A stretch of DNA of 64,000 nucleotides from Chamaea fasciata (taxonomy: Eukaryota > Chordata > Aves > Passeriformes > Sylviidae). Positions 36,712 to 50,049 of this stretch are shown in pieces. The notes beneath the pieces were generated by a model. The model saw only the letters and a list, made by a program, of their open reading frames with translations. It ran no database searches and was not told the origin of the DNA. Made by a program: the position numbers and the translations under genes. Position 1 is the first letter of the stretch, and every line of letters starts with the position of its first letter. The DNA lies in contig JARCOQ010000012.1 in NCBI GenBank assembly GCA_029207755.1, positions 22,679,740 to 22,743,739 on the forward strand, given 5' to 3'.

Positions 36712-39700
36712 CATACATTCTCTATGGATGCCCAGTTTGTCACTCCTGGAGAAATGTCAGCTAACTCGGGGAAGAATCATGTTGTGAACCTGCTCAGCCT
36801 GACGGGAACAGCAATAAAAGTGTGTCTGCTTTGCTTGGTTGGTTTTTTCCTTCCAGCTGAACGTGTGAGGCACAGAAATCTCCTCCAGGGTGAGCAGGGA
36901 AAGGCAGCAGCAGAAGCACAGCCCTGGGATAGCACAGGCACCTGGTGAGGGCTGAAGAAGTTATCCAAAAGACGTGAACAAAATTGTTCTTAACCAAGAG
37001 CTGTATAATCAGTAGAGGGCTGATTCTGCTTGCCAAGGTCAGTTTAAACCTGGAATAGTTTTTGTTGTGGGGAGCAAAAGGCTTCCTGAGAACTGCTCCT
37101 GCAATTTCTCATGAACTCTCTCAAGGCCACGCGTTGCTGTGTTTCTGTGCTCTTCACTGACGCCCATCCCTTTGCGCTCAGAGAGACCCTTGAAAATACA
37201 AGTTAGGTGACCTCTGCTGACTCCCAGTCATATTAAATTTCATGCTTTTATCAGAGGAATTCATTATTGTTAAGATATAATGAATTACTGGCAGCTTTTT
37301 GGAATTAGACAGCGGTTTGATGTTCTGTCTTAGATGGCACTTTGAACATACTTTATATGCTTTGACATTTTATTTCATTTAATATTGCAGGATGCCCCAA
37401 GGTGCTTTAACCTGGAGGCTGCTATAAAAATAAAGCTGAAATGCATCCCAGGAGCATTTTTGGAAAGCTTGGCTGTCGGGTCATTGGTGCACAGAGCCAA
37501 CAGTTAAAATATACAGTAAAAGAGTTTCAATAACCCACTAAAAATGCATCATTTATTCTATCTTATCCATCCCAGTGTGCAAAGAGAGCTCTGGAAACCA
37601 CTGCAGCTCCTCTTCCTAAAATTGCACACAGAGCCATTCTGCCTTCCAGAGTGAGGGTCTGACACAGAGTGAGAATTGTGTGAGGGAAGGTTAAAAGAAG
37701 GGAACTACAATGCCTTCACAGCCAAAAATTGTCCTGTTTAAACTTTAATTTTTCATGCATAAACTGGGGCAAAGGATGAGCTGAACCAGCAGTAGTGGAG
37801 GATCTATAACAAAGCCTAAATGATGCTGTAAATCTCGAGTATCTTTTTCGAGCTGTTTTGCTCAATTTCTTTCTCCCAGCTGCAGCCAGAGCAGCTCTCC
37901 AGGTGACTTGGGAAAGGCCCATCTTTTCTCCTTTGCTGCTGAAAGATTTGGAGTCGGAGGCTGTGAGAGCCCTGCAGTCTGTGGGTGTCCTTGGACACTC
38001 ACTGGGAAGGGACTGGAGTTTAACTTCCACCTTCAAGGGAATGTTTTCAGGTAGGGTGAAGGGCAGATATTCTGGTGACATAGATCTTTTAAATCATTTC
38101 TATGACTCTGAATAAAGCAGATTATTCTGAGTCCTACAGTCATCTGTAAGAAAGAAAATGGTCCAGCCCCACAGACCCCAACCCTAAAGAGAGATTGTTC
38201 TTCTGTGTTTTTGCAATCAAGATAATAGTCTATGATTTCCTCCTTGTTATCAGAAGGAAAAAATAACCATTCATGCACACCCTGGTTATTAAGAATCCTA
38301 ACTGCTGTCATTGTTGTATAGCTTTTTTATGGCCTGGAAATAAAGCTGGGAGATGGAGCATTTGTAAGTGCTTTAATAACTGGTTGTCACTTGGCAAAGA
38401 ATGGACAGCAGGGATATCAGCTATTCACACTCAGAGCCACTTGAAAACTGAAGAATATAGAGTTATTAATTTCAAATTAAAGAACTGAGTTTAGTGACAA
38501 GTAAAGAAACCAGCTCTGTGGTTTGCAGGAAACAGGGGTTTTCTGTGGGATAGAAGGTCTCAGCTCTGGGCAAATTCTATGAGGCAGAAGCACTCTGGCC
38601 TCTTACAGTAAATTTCTCCTCTGTTCCATGTTGGGTCACATGGTGGTGTAGGTGGAGATAAAGCATATTTTTTAAACTTAAAGGTTACTTTATTCAAAGA
38701 AACTCACTGAATCACAATACCAACTGACTTCTGGGGAATTAATTCTCAAATCAATTTGGCAGCATAATTTAAAAAATCACTTATTTCTATACTTTCATTT
38801 TTTGCTTATATATACAATTACATATACTTGTACATGTAGAAATAATGATTAGGATTACGTTACCATCTAATAAAAACCTCCTGTAGGCTTAAAAATTCGA
38901 TATGGCTATTCATGTCTCATGGCAAAGCATTTGTCTCTTGCATATTTGAATGCTGAAAGTTTCATTACCAGTGTGTGAATTTGCTCCTTTAGATTCTTCT
39001 TTAAAAGAAAGAAAAAAATCAACAATGTTGCAGTCTTTGGAACAAGTTTTAGTTTGTTTTACAGTGTTGCTAGTGTATTGTGAAGCATCACATCATATTA
39101 ACTTACTTTTTTTCTGGCTCACTCGCTTAAAGGCAACAGGAAAAAATGCATTGTAGGCTGAATTTTAAATGCATGAAGTAGTTTAAAATCTTTTTTTTTC
39201 CTCTGTGAATAGTAGCAGTGTCCAATGCACAGTGATGCAGCGGTTAATTTGGGATTCTCCAGGGATGGCTGGCAGTGATTGGCTTCCTGCATTCCTGTAT
39301 CAACCTGATTCACAACTCCTTTCACCACAACTGTGCCATGGGCAGCCATCAGTTCTGTGGGACTGGGAAGAGGCAGTGGGCAAGGATCTGTTTGCAGCTG
39401 CCTGGCCAGTGATCCAGAAACAGAGCAAGGCCTGGAAAACAAGAACTGGCAGAGCCGAAATGGCTCTTGCTGTTTCTTACAGGATGAGACCCAGGGATGT
39501 TTGGAACTGCTGGAAAGTGCCTGCAAACCCTATCAGGCAGAAATAAATGCAATTAATATCTGCTTATTTCTGCTCTCACAGTGTGGAGGGACTGTGATGT
39601 TCAATATCTCAATGCAAGGCATTCCCTGATGAGATTTTGAGAGCCCTTGCTCTGGAATCTGCAGCCCTGGTTGTACTTTTAGCTACAATATTTATTGAAA

Positions 39701-41250
39701 CTCACCTGTACTGAACAAAATGCAAACTGTGCAATTTGGGGTACAGTAGATGTCAGTCCCTTGGGAAAGCTGGGAAGGATGGAGGATCCATCCTAGCAGG
39801 TGCAGTTGCTTTTGATTAAGCTCCCCCACTTGAATTCTCCATAACTTGCAGAGTGAAGGTGAAGTATCATGGGTGATTCTCCGAGGGGAGACTATCACTG
39901 CCAGGTGCTGGGGAAGATGTGAAATGTGCTGCAAAGAAGATGCAGATTTGCATATCACCCTTGTAATTCCAAGTTTTCCAGGTCTCCTCTCAGTTGCTTT
40001 CTTACATTTGACCAGGAAGGACAAGAGACTCCAAAAGCACCTGCAGGACAAAGGAGCCTCGGTGTGAGGATGCAGCACTGAGGGAATATTTTACAGGAAC
40101 ACTTCTTTGCTGTCATTTTCTCTGTACTAATCAAAGGCTCTGCAATCTCTCCGTATTTATTGCTTGTTTTAAGATACATTACTTAGAGTTTTCCTGACCT
40201 TCATCCCTGGCTATGAACCACATTGCTTGTTTTTGTGCAGATGGACACAAATGCTTCCCCTGCAAATGTAAAATGTGGCTCTGAGATTTTCTGGGTGTGA
40301 CTGCTCAGGTACTGGGGTGGAAGGGTCTGAAGACCTTTCATGTTTCAAAGGCTTGGGAAGGATCTCCCAAAGCTGGCCTAGACTTCTCCACTCTGCGTTC
40401 ATGGATTAAACACAGGTCTGATGTACCATCATTCATCAAGTTGGTCACAGATATTTCCCTATTTGAATGCCTGCCCCACCCCAGTTTGGGAAGAAACATT
40501 CCCAGCCTCCTCTTTTCCAGTTCTTCCTCAGCTTTTTTGTGTCTGGAGATCATTAAGTCTGTTCCATTCGCCCCTATGCGAATCCAGCTGCAGCAGTGTG
40601 AGGTAGATGGAGCCCTAAATCTCAGTAAAATTCCTCACTCCACTCACCCTGGGGCAGTGCAGCTTTTTATTTTAAATGCAGGGAGAACAGAAACTCAATA
40701 TTACACCTCCTTGAAGAAAGCATTTGAATTCCTAAACGGGTGCTGTGTTTGAGGCAGCTGAGGTTTGATTAAAATCTGCAGCTATTCTGATTATTTTGGA
40801 TTTCTCTTTCAAACTGAAGGTAGGAATTAGGGGTGCTGCAGTCTTTGAGTGGGAGATAGTTGAATTTTGGCTTTCTGCATGGTGAAACAGAGGATTTCTG
40901 TGACAGCCATTTATACAAATGGGCCAGGACATCAGAGGCTGATGTAAGTGCTGCCAATGCCTGAGCCTTGTCAGGTTTGTGCCTCCTGATCTTCACTATG
41001 AAGAAACTGTGCAAACATGTCACTTTATCACTTTGAGGAGTTAATTTGTCATCCAGGATGGTTTTAATCTCCGAGAGCACAACCATTTCCGAATTGTTTG
41101 TTTTATAACTCTGCTCTGAGAGAGCTGTTGCCTGCTTTGATGTGCCTGTTGCTCTCGCCACAGGCAATGAAAGAACATCAGAGAGCAAAACATTTACAGT
41201 GCACGAGGGTCGTGCTGACCACACGGTGGGGAAGGGCTTGCTGTGGCCAG

Positions 41251-41400
41251 GCAATGGTCACACAGTGGCCAGGGTGTGACTGGAGCAGTGGGCACACAGT
41301 GACTGAAGCATTGGTCACGCAGTGGCCAGAGCAGTGGTCATTTTGTGTCCAGGGCAGTGGTCACTTCGTGTCCAGGGCAGTGGTCACTCCATGGCCATGC
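41251..41400. repeat. Imperfect 23-bp minisatellite, about 6 copies
   Basis: Diverged units of the form GCAGTGGTCACTTCGTGTCC plus AGG follow one another. The last three copies (from about 41331) are the most regular, while the earlier ones carry insertions and CACAGTGGCC versions. The array gives a repetitive WS/VQGSGH-type translation that is not a protein domain. Confidence 0.8.
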
Positions 41401-41913
41401 CAGCGCCATCTCCCGTGTGTCCCCCCAGCTCCGTGTCCCATGGGGGTTCCCAGGCCCTGCCTGGGTTGGTTTCTGAGGTGAAAATGGGGGATTTTGGCTC
41501 TTGTGCAGTGCCTGCCCCTCCCCAGGTGAGGTCAGAAAGCTTCTGACAGCTGAAGTAATTTATCATCAAATGTTCTGAGTCAGGGGTTTTTGGCAGGTTC
41601 CTTATCTTTGTTTTCCTTGTCCTGCCTGGGAAGGAGGCAGGGAGACATCACTGCTGAAGGTTTTGTCTCTGGAAATACGGGAATTATCGCTCAGTTAAAT
41701 ATTTTAGGAACCATTCTCTTCTTCATTTTCTGTCCAAAACTATATTCCAACAGAAAAATTACTGGCATTTTTCTCCTCAGAGTGTGAGCACTCACTGTCT
41801 AAGGTATTCAAATGAAAAGAGCTTGGTGGCACCATTCTCTTTGCACCGGCTCTATCCAGGTATTTTGTGGATCCTAATTTCACCAGTACCTTGGACACAT
41901 GAATTTTTAAAGA

Positions 41914-41970
41914 CTTTTCTCTCCTTTTCTTCTCTTTTTTTTCTTTTCTTTTCCTTTCAATTTTTTTTTT
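41914..41970. repeat. Pyrimidine-rich tract
   Basis: Some 57 bases are nearly all C and T, made of CTTTTCT and TTTTCTT words and ending in ten T before CAG. It resembles an ideal 3' splice-site tract, but the following TTGGTCTAGG has no supporting exon. Confidence 0.85.
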
Positions 41971-44206
41971 CAGTTGGTCTAGGTGCCCAGGAGCCCCTGC
42001 ATAGTTAATACAACAGAAAATTTTAAAAGTAATTTCTGTTTTTAACTCTCTCTATTTTTTGTATACATACATAGAAGTATAAATAGAACACTCTTGTTTA
42101 CTTATTTATGAGGGTTGGGATATTGGGGTCATCAATATCATACTGCAATAGTTAAAGGTTTCATCAGGATAAAAAATTAAAAGGGAAAACCAACTTTGGG
42201 CACAGCTTGGTTAGTGCAGTAATAAAAGTATTAAATTGGAACTAATGGAGATCAGAAGCATAAGCCAGAGAGCGAAGAGCCACAGTGACATGGAAAAAGG
42301 GAAAATATGGCATGATATGGGTATTATATGGGCACTGAAAGGAAGGATGGTAGGAAGGAGACTATTAAATATCTATGTTTTAATACAAAGCCCATATACA
42401 ATAACCTGGAAGTAGAGGCAGTTTAAAACTGCATTTTCCTTGGTGTGCTGGTACATCTTTTGGAACAACTGGGTGGAATTTCAACCCAGGAGTTGCAGCA
42501 GCTGCTCTCAGAGATGCTGGTGGGCAAATGAAATTTGCCTGGAAGGAATGCACTGCCTTGGCTCCCCAGTGAAGTTCAGCAGCTTGTGGAAGGGCTGAGG
42601 GTTTCCCAGAGCACAGGGCTCCTCGGCTGAGGTCACCAGGAGGCTCTGGGGGTCTGTGGGGACAGGATTTGACAGCACAGAGCAAAGTTCTTCCTTTGCA
42701 TCTTTGATTTCTGAAGTTGTGCTGACAGTCTGTCACTGCCTGCCTGCACTTGCTGCGTGTGTAAACAACTCAGACCACAGACCTCAGACCCAAAGTGCTG
42801 AAAGATAAGGAACCTGCAGGATTTTCTGCTAAAAAAAGCCCAAAGAATAAGTCAAAACCAGTATTTTTCCTACCTAAAATTTGACAGTAGCATAGAATTA
42901 AATATCTATGTGAATACAAACTATTACATATCTATATAAAAATGAGTCTACACTGCTCAGCTTGAGTAACAAAGCTCAGGGATGTGGTTTCCGACACACA
43001 GTTCTAGGCATTGTTTAGTCTTAGAGAGCTGGAAGTCTTTGCTTTTTGTGTTGGGTAATCAGCTGCTGGCAGTGTCCCAGAGGACAGAATGACCTGGAGC
43101 CCCCAGAGCTCTGTGTGCAGCACAAACTCTCTATACCCTGAGCAGGCCACCACGGTGCTGTCCCTCCCCAGGACACGCTGTCCCCGTGGCTGGGATTTGG
43201 GGCAGCCCTGCTGGGCACTGGGATCCCTGACTGGCTCTGAAGCCAATTTTTGGTTGGATTGGCAGAGGATCCTTAAGATCCTGGCACAGCAGTGAGAAGA
43301 GAATAGGTGTGCCTGTGCACAAGTCAAAAAGCTGGGAGCAGACAGTCAGTTTGTGTTTATATATTCCTCAGGAACATGGACACCTGGAATTCTGTGTGTA
43401 TGTTCATTGCTTGAGCAAAACTGCCCAGGGGGAAAACCCTGTCATTTAAATTCCCCTGCTGTGGAGGAATGCAGACTACTTTGGGCCCCCATATCAGAGC
43501 AGCTATTTGGTGTGGGTTCCTTTTGTTATATTCCTTTCCTGACTGCTGGCTCTGATAGCTGAGGCTTAATTCAGTAGCTGTGAACATGAAAAAACCTCTC
43601 TATGATAACCACTCTGTTTTGTCCTGCTTGAATTTATGATATGCTGTGGTCATCATTCAGTGGAAATCAAGAGCTGGGAGTAGTGGTTTCACATCAATAC
43701 AGTCAAATCACTGCTAAAAACTGGAGTTATTATCCTTTAAATTTGATTTTGTGGGCAAATTGCAGTTGCCAGCTCCTCAATTTGATTAGTTCCAAAAACA
43801 TAAGAAATTGAAAATGCCAGGAGGCATCAGTCCTGTAAATATATTAGTGCCATCTGGAGTGAAGTGACCTTGGACATTTTGCTTGGCCTTAGAATCTTAT
43901 TGTTGAAAGTAATTCAGCCATTAATACTTGATTGAGTTTGTGCCTCTGACTACACAGAACTCGATCTTTACCTCTCACTCAAAGAGCAGGTGACATCTAA
44001 TTTAATAAGGTATTAAATGTGCATTATAATAATTTGTGGGTTTTCTTACAGAAAAAGAGCAAGCAAATAAATATAGATTGCTTTGAAATCCACTGTGTGT
44101 GCAGTACAGGAAAGGGAACAAGGTTTCTGGGTTTTGTGACAGACTCGTGAAGCACAACAACTAATTTTAGAGGTACCTGCCTTTGAGCTATTTTTTATCA
44201 GGTTTC

Positions 44207-44219
44207 AAAAAAAAAAAAA
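44207..44219. repeat. Poly-A run of 13
   Basis: An uninterrupted run of thirteen A sits between GGTTTC and TCTGCTTG. No retrocopy body was recognised upstream. Confidence 0.95.
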
Positions 44220-44777
44220 TCTGCTTGTACCTTAAATCCTTATCAAGTTTTGGGGAAACAATATCTAGATTAAAATTACCTTGGGACTGGTGAAATGTTA
44301 CACTATTGATACAGGGCCCAGTGAAAATACTGGGAAGAATTCTATTGATTTGAAGTGAACTAAAATTTCAGGGGCTTCACAAGATAATTAACATCAATGA
44401 GGTGAAGAGAAGCAAACCTTTGGCTCACTGGAGGTTAAGTGTGGTCCAAACCTCACTGTATGCCACCTGCAGCTGATTTACCCCTGGGTATTTAGGGATG
44501 GGCTCATTAACATCAGTCATCCTGCTCCTGTTGTAACATTAGCGGGGCTTGTAAGGAGCTGGTGCTTTAGGTTGTAAGGGAAAATCAGCAATTCTAACAG
44601 CAGCTGCCTTCTTGCCAACAGAGCTGTTCATTTTAATAGCAGCAGTGTTCCACAGAACCCTGCACACAAAGCAGATTAATAGCTGGAAACACAAAAATCT
44701 GACGGAAATCTGTAATGAGCAGGATCGTGCTGTTGCCTGGTCTCTGGGAAGGTCTGAGGTCTCACTGATCTTAGAAA

Positions 44778-44846
44778 GACTGCTTAATTATGGTGGAGTC
44801 TGTCTCAATTAAGATTGCTTAATTATGGTTGGAGTTTGTCTCAAGG
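44778..44846. repeat. Imperfect tandem duplication, about 35-bp unit
   Basis: GACTGCTTAATTATGGTGGA and GATTGCTTAATTATGGTTGG start two adjacent copies that continue GTCTGTCTCAA and GTTTGTCTCAA. They differ by a few substitutions and one inserted T, so this is an older local duplication. Confidence 0.9.
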
Positions 44847-45619
44847 CATGTACTTCCAACGTGGTTGTTGGGCAAGCCTTTTAAAATAAAGAATGTTTCT
44901 CCAAAGCAGCGAGATATCGGTGAATATTTCAAATGTGAAATGCACACTCAGAGGGAAGTTCACTGAAGGCTTTGGAGCACTCTAGGGTTAAGTCCCCATC
45001 CAGTCAGCTAAAAGCAACATCTTTTTGTGTCATACTTTGCCTAGCATTGTTCATAAACTCAAATAAGCCCATTTCTACGTGAGGCTGATGTGCAAGTCCT
45101 TGTGAAGGTGGCAGCCGGATCTGCTGCCCTGTGCAGCCTCCTGCTGAGGCAGGAATAGAGCCCAGAGCCCGTGCTGGGCCACCGGGGCCAGAAAACACAA
45201 TCAATACTTAACACCAACAGAAAGCAAGGAGTGAAATGTGAAGAAATAATAATTTCACAAGCACAATTTGCTCAAAGTGCAAAATAATTGAGAAGCAGAT
45301 TACTGGCAAATTGCTGCAGCTGACCCATGAGCTGGCCTGGTGGAAGAAGGGCTGGAAGGATGACCCTGGATGGGGCAGCCTGTTTTGGATTGAGGGAAGG
45401 GTCAGGGATTCCCTTGAGCTGAGCAGCAGATTTTCCATCAGACTGTCCCCACAGCCTGATCTCTGAGCTGAATTTCACCTGCCAGAGTTACTTGTGATGT
45501 CACAGTCACATCTCTAATAAATGAAATTCAGAAGATGTAAAAGACAGGAATTACCAAAGTGCAGATCTGCTGATTGTTTTGGATCACGGCCTAAGCTCAG
45601 GGAGAGCTCAGTGTCAGCT

Positions 45620-45800
45620 CTGCCAGGTAATGGTACCACTCATAGCTGGCTATCTGGGAGTTTCAGTGCCTTATCTCACTATTGCTTATGAAGCACTTCA
45701 GTCAATCAAATCCATATGAGCCAAAAATGCAACTAAGTAAATCGTCCGTGTCTAAGCAGTGACATTAAAGCTAAAATATGACCAAAGGCTGTTGTGTCAG
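45620..45800. promoter_or_regulatory. Possible conserved non-coding segment
   Basis: This is a non-repetitive stretch between two ordinary regions, containing CTTATCTCA (GATA-type), CAGTCAATCAAATC (a TCAATCA homeodomain half site) and ATCGTCCGTG, one of few CpG-containing words nearby. The assignment rests on appearance only. Confidence 0.2.
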
Positions 45801-46963
45801 GCTGGTCACCTCTAAAGGGATGGTGTTTACCTGGGGATTCCCATGAAACCACCAAACTCTTGGTATTGCAGGTTCACAAACTTAAAACTGACAGAGAAGA
45901 GAGTAGTTTTTTGTAATGTAACTAACTGTATTTAATAAAGTACAGATGAAACTGAATCATTAGATGCCCTTCTTAAGAACAATAATGAAAATACACCACT
46001 GTGACCACTGGTCCTGGACAGAGGGGGTCATGCATGCATAATTTTATTTGTCATTTAGAGGACTGTTAAAGACCAAAAGGATCTGAGAGCCAGGCAGATC
46101 TGCTGGTGCTTTCTTCAAAGTTTCCCTTAACCATGTGTTATGTGCCTTGTGTTGGGTTAAATGTTCTCTATAAGGAAAAATGGGGTTCAAAATCCACTTT
46201 GAATAATCAGATGATCTAATTTAATTGCAAATTTCCTGTAACTTTGCAAAGAGATGTTCTTAATCCTGATGTTTCATAAACCATATTTTAACAAGTACTT
46301 GTACTTGCATAAAGAAATATCAGTTATCACAGTTTAAATGGTTATAAGTTTTTCCTGCTTCCCCTCCACTAGGATGTAGAGGAGGAGAATTTAGGCAAAC
46401 TTTTGGAATTCTGGGGTTTGTTGTCTGGAGAGTCTGATATTCCTTACAAAATACCTGCTGAGAGTCATCCATTCTGTGTGAGCAGTGGGAATAACCAGTA
46501 TGGAAACTGGCAGGGTTTGTATTCAGTTTTTTGCCTCCATCTGGACCATGAAAACTGAACACTTGGAACCACAGTGGGGTTTTTGTGGTTTTTTTTGCAT
46601 TACTGAGAGAATTATGCATCAAAAAGATATTAAAATAATCTTCCCCTTGCCAGGCCAGCCCTTGCCCTTGTGAGGATTTCTCTCACAGTGTCCTTGCTGC
46701 TTCCATCCCAGAGGGGAAAAAATTCTGTCCTTGGATGGAGGTTGTGTTTGGCAGCAGGGCTGAGGTGCTGCCTCCCACCCACTCCTTGGGGATTTAGAAC
46801 ACCCCAGCCCCTGCAGGGACTTAGGATCCTGTTCTCCCCGTTCCTCTAAGCCAAGTTTAACACGCTGGGAAAGGCTGGAGATGAGCTCCAGTGGATGTGG
46901 GCAGCGCTGGCACCACGGGGCTGAGTGGTGCTGACCACAGGCACTGCGCTGGGAACCAGCACC

Positions 46964-47046
46964 CACAGCTGGGCCACAGCTGGGCCACAGCTGATCCACA
47001 GCTGGGCTAGAGCTGAGCCACAGCTGATCCAGAGCTGGGCCACAGC
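46964..47046. repeat. 11-bp minisatellite with phased CAGCTG sites
   Basis: Seven units of CACAGCTGGGC or close variants (GATC for GGGC, TAGAG or CAGAG for CACAG) run head to tail, followed by a partial unit. Five keep a perfect CAGCTG E-box, at 46966, 46977, 46988, 46999 and 47021. Because 11 is not a multiple of three, all frames cycle with a 33-base period. This gives the LWISCGPA-type repeat seen in minus-strand open frames, which is not a protein. Confidence 0.92.
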
Positions 47047-47757
47047 ATGGCCAAGGATGGCTCCAGTCAGGGGCAGGCACTGCTGAGCTGCCTGCTTTGC
47101 CTCTTGTGGTTGTGTTTTCAGAACTGAACTCTGCCTTCCGAGTGTCTGTGCCTGGATGGAGAGTTGATGTTTTCATTCCCTAAGTGCTTGCTGAAATGGC
47201 ATAAATAGTGAGGCACAAACACTCTCCTGCTTGCTGAAGCTGCAGAACAGCAGTACAAACTTCCACTTATGTGACACTTCTGAAACGTGAGTTTGGGGCC
47301 TCAGATGGAGACAGACGGAAATGGCTAAAAAGTCATTGCCAAACCACAAGCACTGCATTGAAGGAAGAGGAATAGACTTGGCAGACAAAACAAACAATGC
47401 CGAGTGTGCTGTAAAGCCCAGAGCTTTCCTTTTTATTTTTCAACTCAGCTGGAACACCACGGAGTGATTTATAGAAAGGATGTGTAGCTCTCACATCCCT
47501 GCCTTTTGGTCTCACAGCCAGTAAAGCACAGTAAGGCAACCTTTCCCCCCAGCCTGCTTTCTCCAAGTTGTTTTATCTGCTGCTGGTTTTCATTGAGCTG
47601 GCACTTTGCAGAAATGTGGGAGTTCCTTTGGAAAATTTTTTTAAACTCTTTAATGCCTGTCCATGTAGCAAAGTCGTTTCCCTTGTATACCTCTCCTTCT
47701 AGAAACTGTTCCAGAATAAAAGTAATTCATCCAGACTGGAGTTAATTATCTTGGGGG

Positions 47758-47769
47758 AAAAAAAAAAAA
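47758..47769. repeat. Poly-A run of 12
   Basis: Twelve A follow TCTTGGGGG and precede TCCCTAAAA. It is a simple homopolymer. Confidence 0.95.
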
Positions 47770-49906
47770 TCCCTAAAATTCCTTTTGTGTGCTAGGTTTA
47801 TCCTGGGACTTAGAGCAGACCAGAACAGCAGAGTTGGCAGAAGAGAATGGTGAGTGCTGGGAAGCTTTTCCTGCAGACAAACCTCAGACACGTGGCCCCA
47901 GCTGCCAGGTTTTACAGACACTCCTGACAGCCAGAAGAGAGCACATTTCCCAGGCACTGCCAAGTTCCACACACACTGAAATCCGAGGCTTCCCCTGCCT
48001 CAACAGGGATTTTCTTAAAGAAACCACCTCCTCTGCCAGGTTTTCTGCTGAAGAGGCACCTGTGGGGAGCAGGGCAGTGCTGGGCCGGATTTTATGTTTT
48101 TGCAGAGGCCTCTGAGCACTGAGCCAGTGCACAAAAGCATCAGAGTCTGAGTTATAGCTCCTCAAACTTGGGGAGGAAAAAGTTCTTTTGCAATATCTCA
48201 GGTAAAGAGCAGAGCAGCAGAGCTCATTACATTGATGGCCCTTTACTCTGACATTTTGTTTTAGTTTAAAATTCTGTTTAAACTTTACTTCTAGATAGTA
48301 GTGCTTAAATTTTTTATTGGCAGGCTGCTTGGAACTAGTCCATCCAATTTGTTTTCCTTCTGTGGATTGGCTGACAAAAACACAAAAGTAAACAGTAGCT
48401 TGGAAATCAGCTTTGAAACTTTAATGAACCTGGGGACTGACAGAGGAAGGGGTTATCTGGGAGAATTCAGCTTTGGTACTTCCACACCTCCTTTCTTGCT
48501 TGGAAGTTGAGTCAACCTACTAAAACCATCCAGATTAAGTGTCCCATATTTAGCTAACCTTTTTAGGGTCTGAAAAGTCTGATCAAAATGCTGCACTTTT
48601 GTAAATGTCTTTTTGCTGGTGGCCTTTTAAAACAATGTCTACATGTGCACTGTAACTCCTGGAGAGTTGAAAATCAAAGTATCTTACAAATGTAGAGGGT
48701 GCTTTCAGTAATTCCTGCAGTTATCACAGGTTCAGCTGTACTCTGTTGAATATTAAAGACAATAAATGCTATTTCTGCCCAAGCTAAATATGTCAGAATT
48801 TCGCTATGAGGTCAGTTTTGTGATTGTAAGGAACGACACCAGGGTGTAACCTTGTCCGTCCCAAATTGCAAAGGATGTAATTGTCTGCTGCGGTATGGGC
48901 TGTGTAATCAGATATCCAGGTTGTTTTGTAATTTTTTCAAAACACTTGAAGCCTAAGAACGGAACCCTCAAATCTGATATGGGGACAATTTTACAAATGC
49001 ACTCTAAATTGAGGGTTGTTATTGCAGAGAAGAAAGAATTAACTGCTCAAAGAAATTGTTCTGATCTTCAGAAGTTTGTATTTTGTTTATCTGAAGAGTT
49101 ATCACCTTGAAATTAATTTTGTTAAACAGACTTTGGTCTTTTAAGTGCTTCACACTTACACTAATAAAAAACCATAATTTTTGAACCTACAAAATACAAA
49201 CCTCCTTTAAGTACAAAAACATCATTTCATCTCTTCTGAGTTGCTCTGTGTAACCCTATAGATAGGGAATTTCTAAAACAAATACCTGGGAAGGAGCAGG
49301 CCTTTTTGACAGGCACATTTGCAAGGCACCAAGGCAGTTCTTTGAGAAATTTCCTCTGAATTAAGTTCAGCTGTTCTCACTGCAGGGAGATTTCATTATT
49401 CATTTAACTCTTTTGGGAACAAAGGTACAGATCTAAAACTCCTTACCCTGAAAGATGCTGAACTCCCTCAAATGTCTCTGCTTATTATGTATCCCTAGAT
49501 CAGCCCTACAACTTCAACACAGAGGACCAAATCCATCCCACATGTGAGTCTTTCAAATTCAGGGAAGCTCTGCTGAGGGTGAACTTGGCTATCAACAACT
49601 TCTTAGATCTAAATATCAGGGTCATTGCTTAGATCCTTTGGTCCTTGATGTAGGTGTCTCACAGCTCATGAAAGGAGCAGGGCTATTTAAATATTCAGGG
49701 AACAAGAAGTGCCTGTGAGAGCTGCAAGAGGCTTCTTCCTTTCAATGGTAAAGGGTCCATAAATTCCAAATGTAGGGAAGGGAAGGAGGAGAATAACCTG
49801 CTGTGGAAGAGGTAAAAAATGGCATAATGCAAAGACAGACATTTCAGGAAGACAAAAGGAAAAATATCAAAAATACCTAGTACTTAAAAATCTAGAAAAA
49901 TATATC

Positions 49907-49924
49907 TTTTTTTTTTTTTTTTTT
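49907..49924. repeat. Poly-T run of 18
   Basis: Eighteen T follow AAAATATATC and precede GGGAAACAG. It is a homopolymer with no element body recognised nearby. Confidence 0.97.
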
Positions 49925-50049
49925 GGGAAACAGCAAATTGAAAAGTTGTGCAGTAATGCAAAATCCCAAAGCTTCACCTGATCACTGTGGCCCCATTCCA
50001 TTTCTGGTTAGAAGGAGCCAGAACTCATGTTCATACTGTTCAAACCTGG

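Larger units (their letters stand above)
36711..46963. other. Unique non-coding sequence, no gene seen
   Basis: The sequence is mixed AT-rich (37230-37560, 38650-39160, 42000-42370) and GC-richer (39200-39530, 41200-41530, 42430-42760, 43060-43330). Frames of up to 161 codons (40769-41254 minus) and 151 codons (40297-40752 plus) overlap each other and look random. At 36849-36889 a good acceptor-like pyrimidine tract and a GTGAGC donor enclose about 33 bases, but nothing links it to a gene. No transposon was recognised. Confidence 0.55.

Noticed and set aside
36849..36890. Strong acceptor (TTTTTTCCTTCCAG) and GTGAGC donor around a 33-base segment
   Set aside because: A single micro-exon-sized segment with no neighbouring exon on the same strand. 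Such pairs occur by chance in tens of kilobases.
46619..47176. 185-codon minus-strand open frame
   Set aside because: It runs through the 11-bp minisatellite, which contributes its repetitive LWxSCGPA-like part. The rest lies in GC-rich DNA with overlapping frames on other strands.
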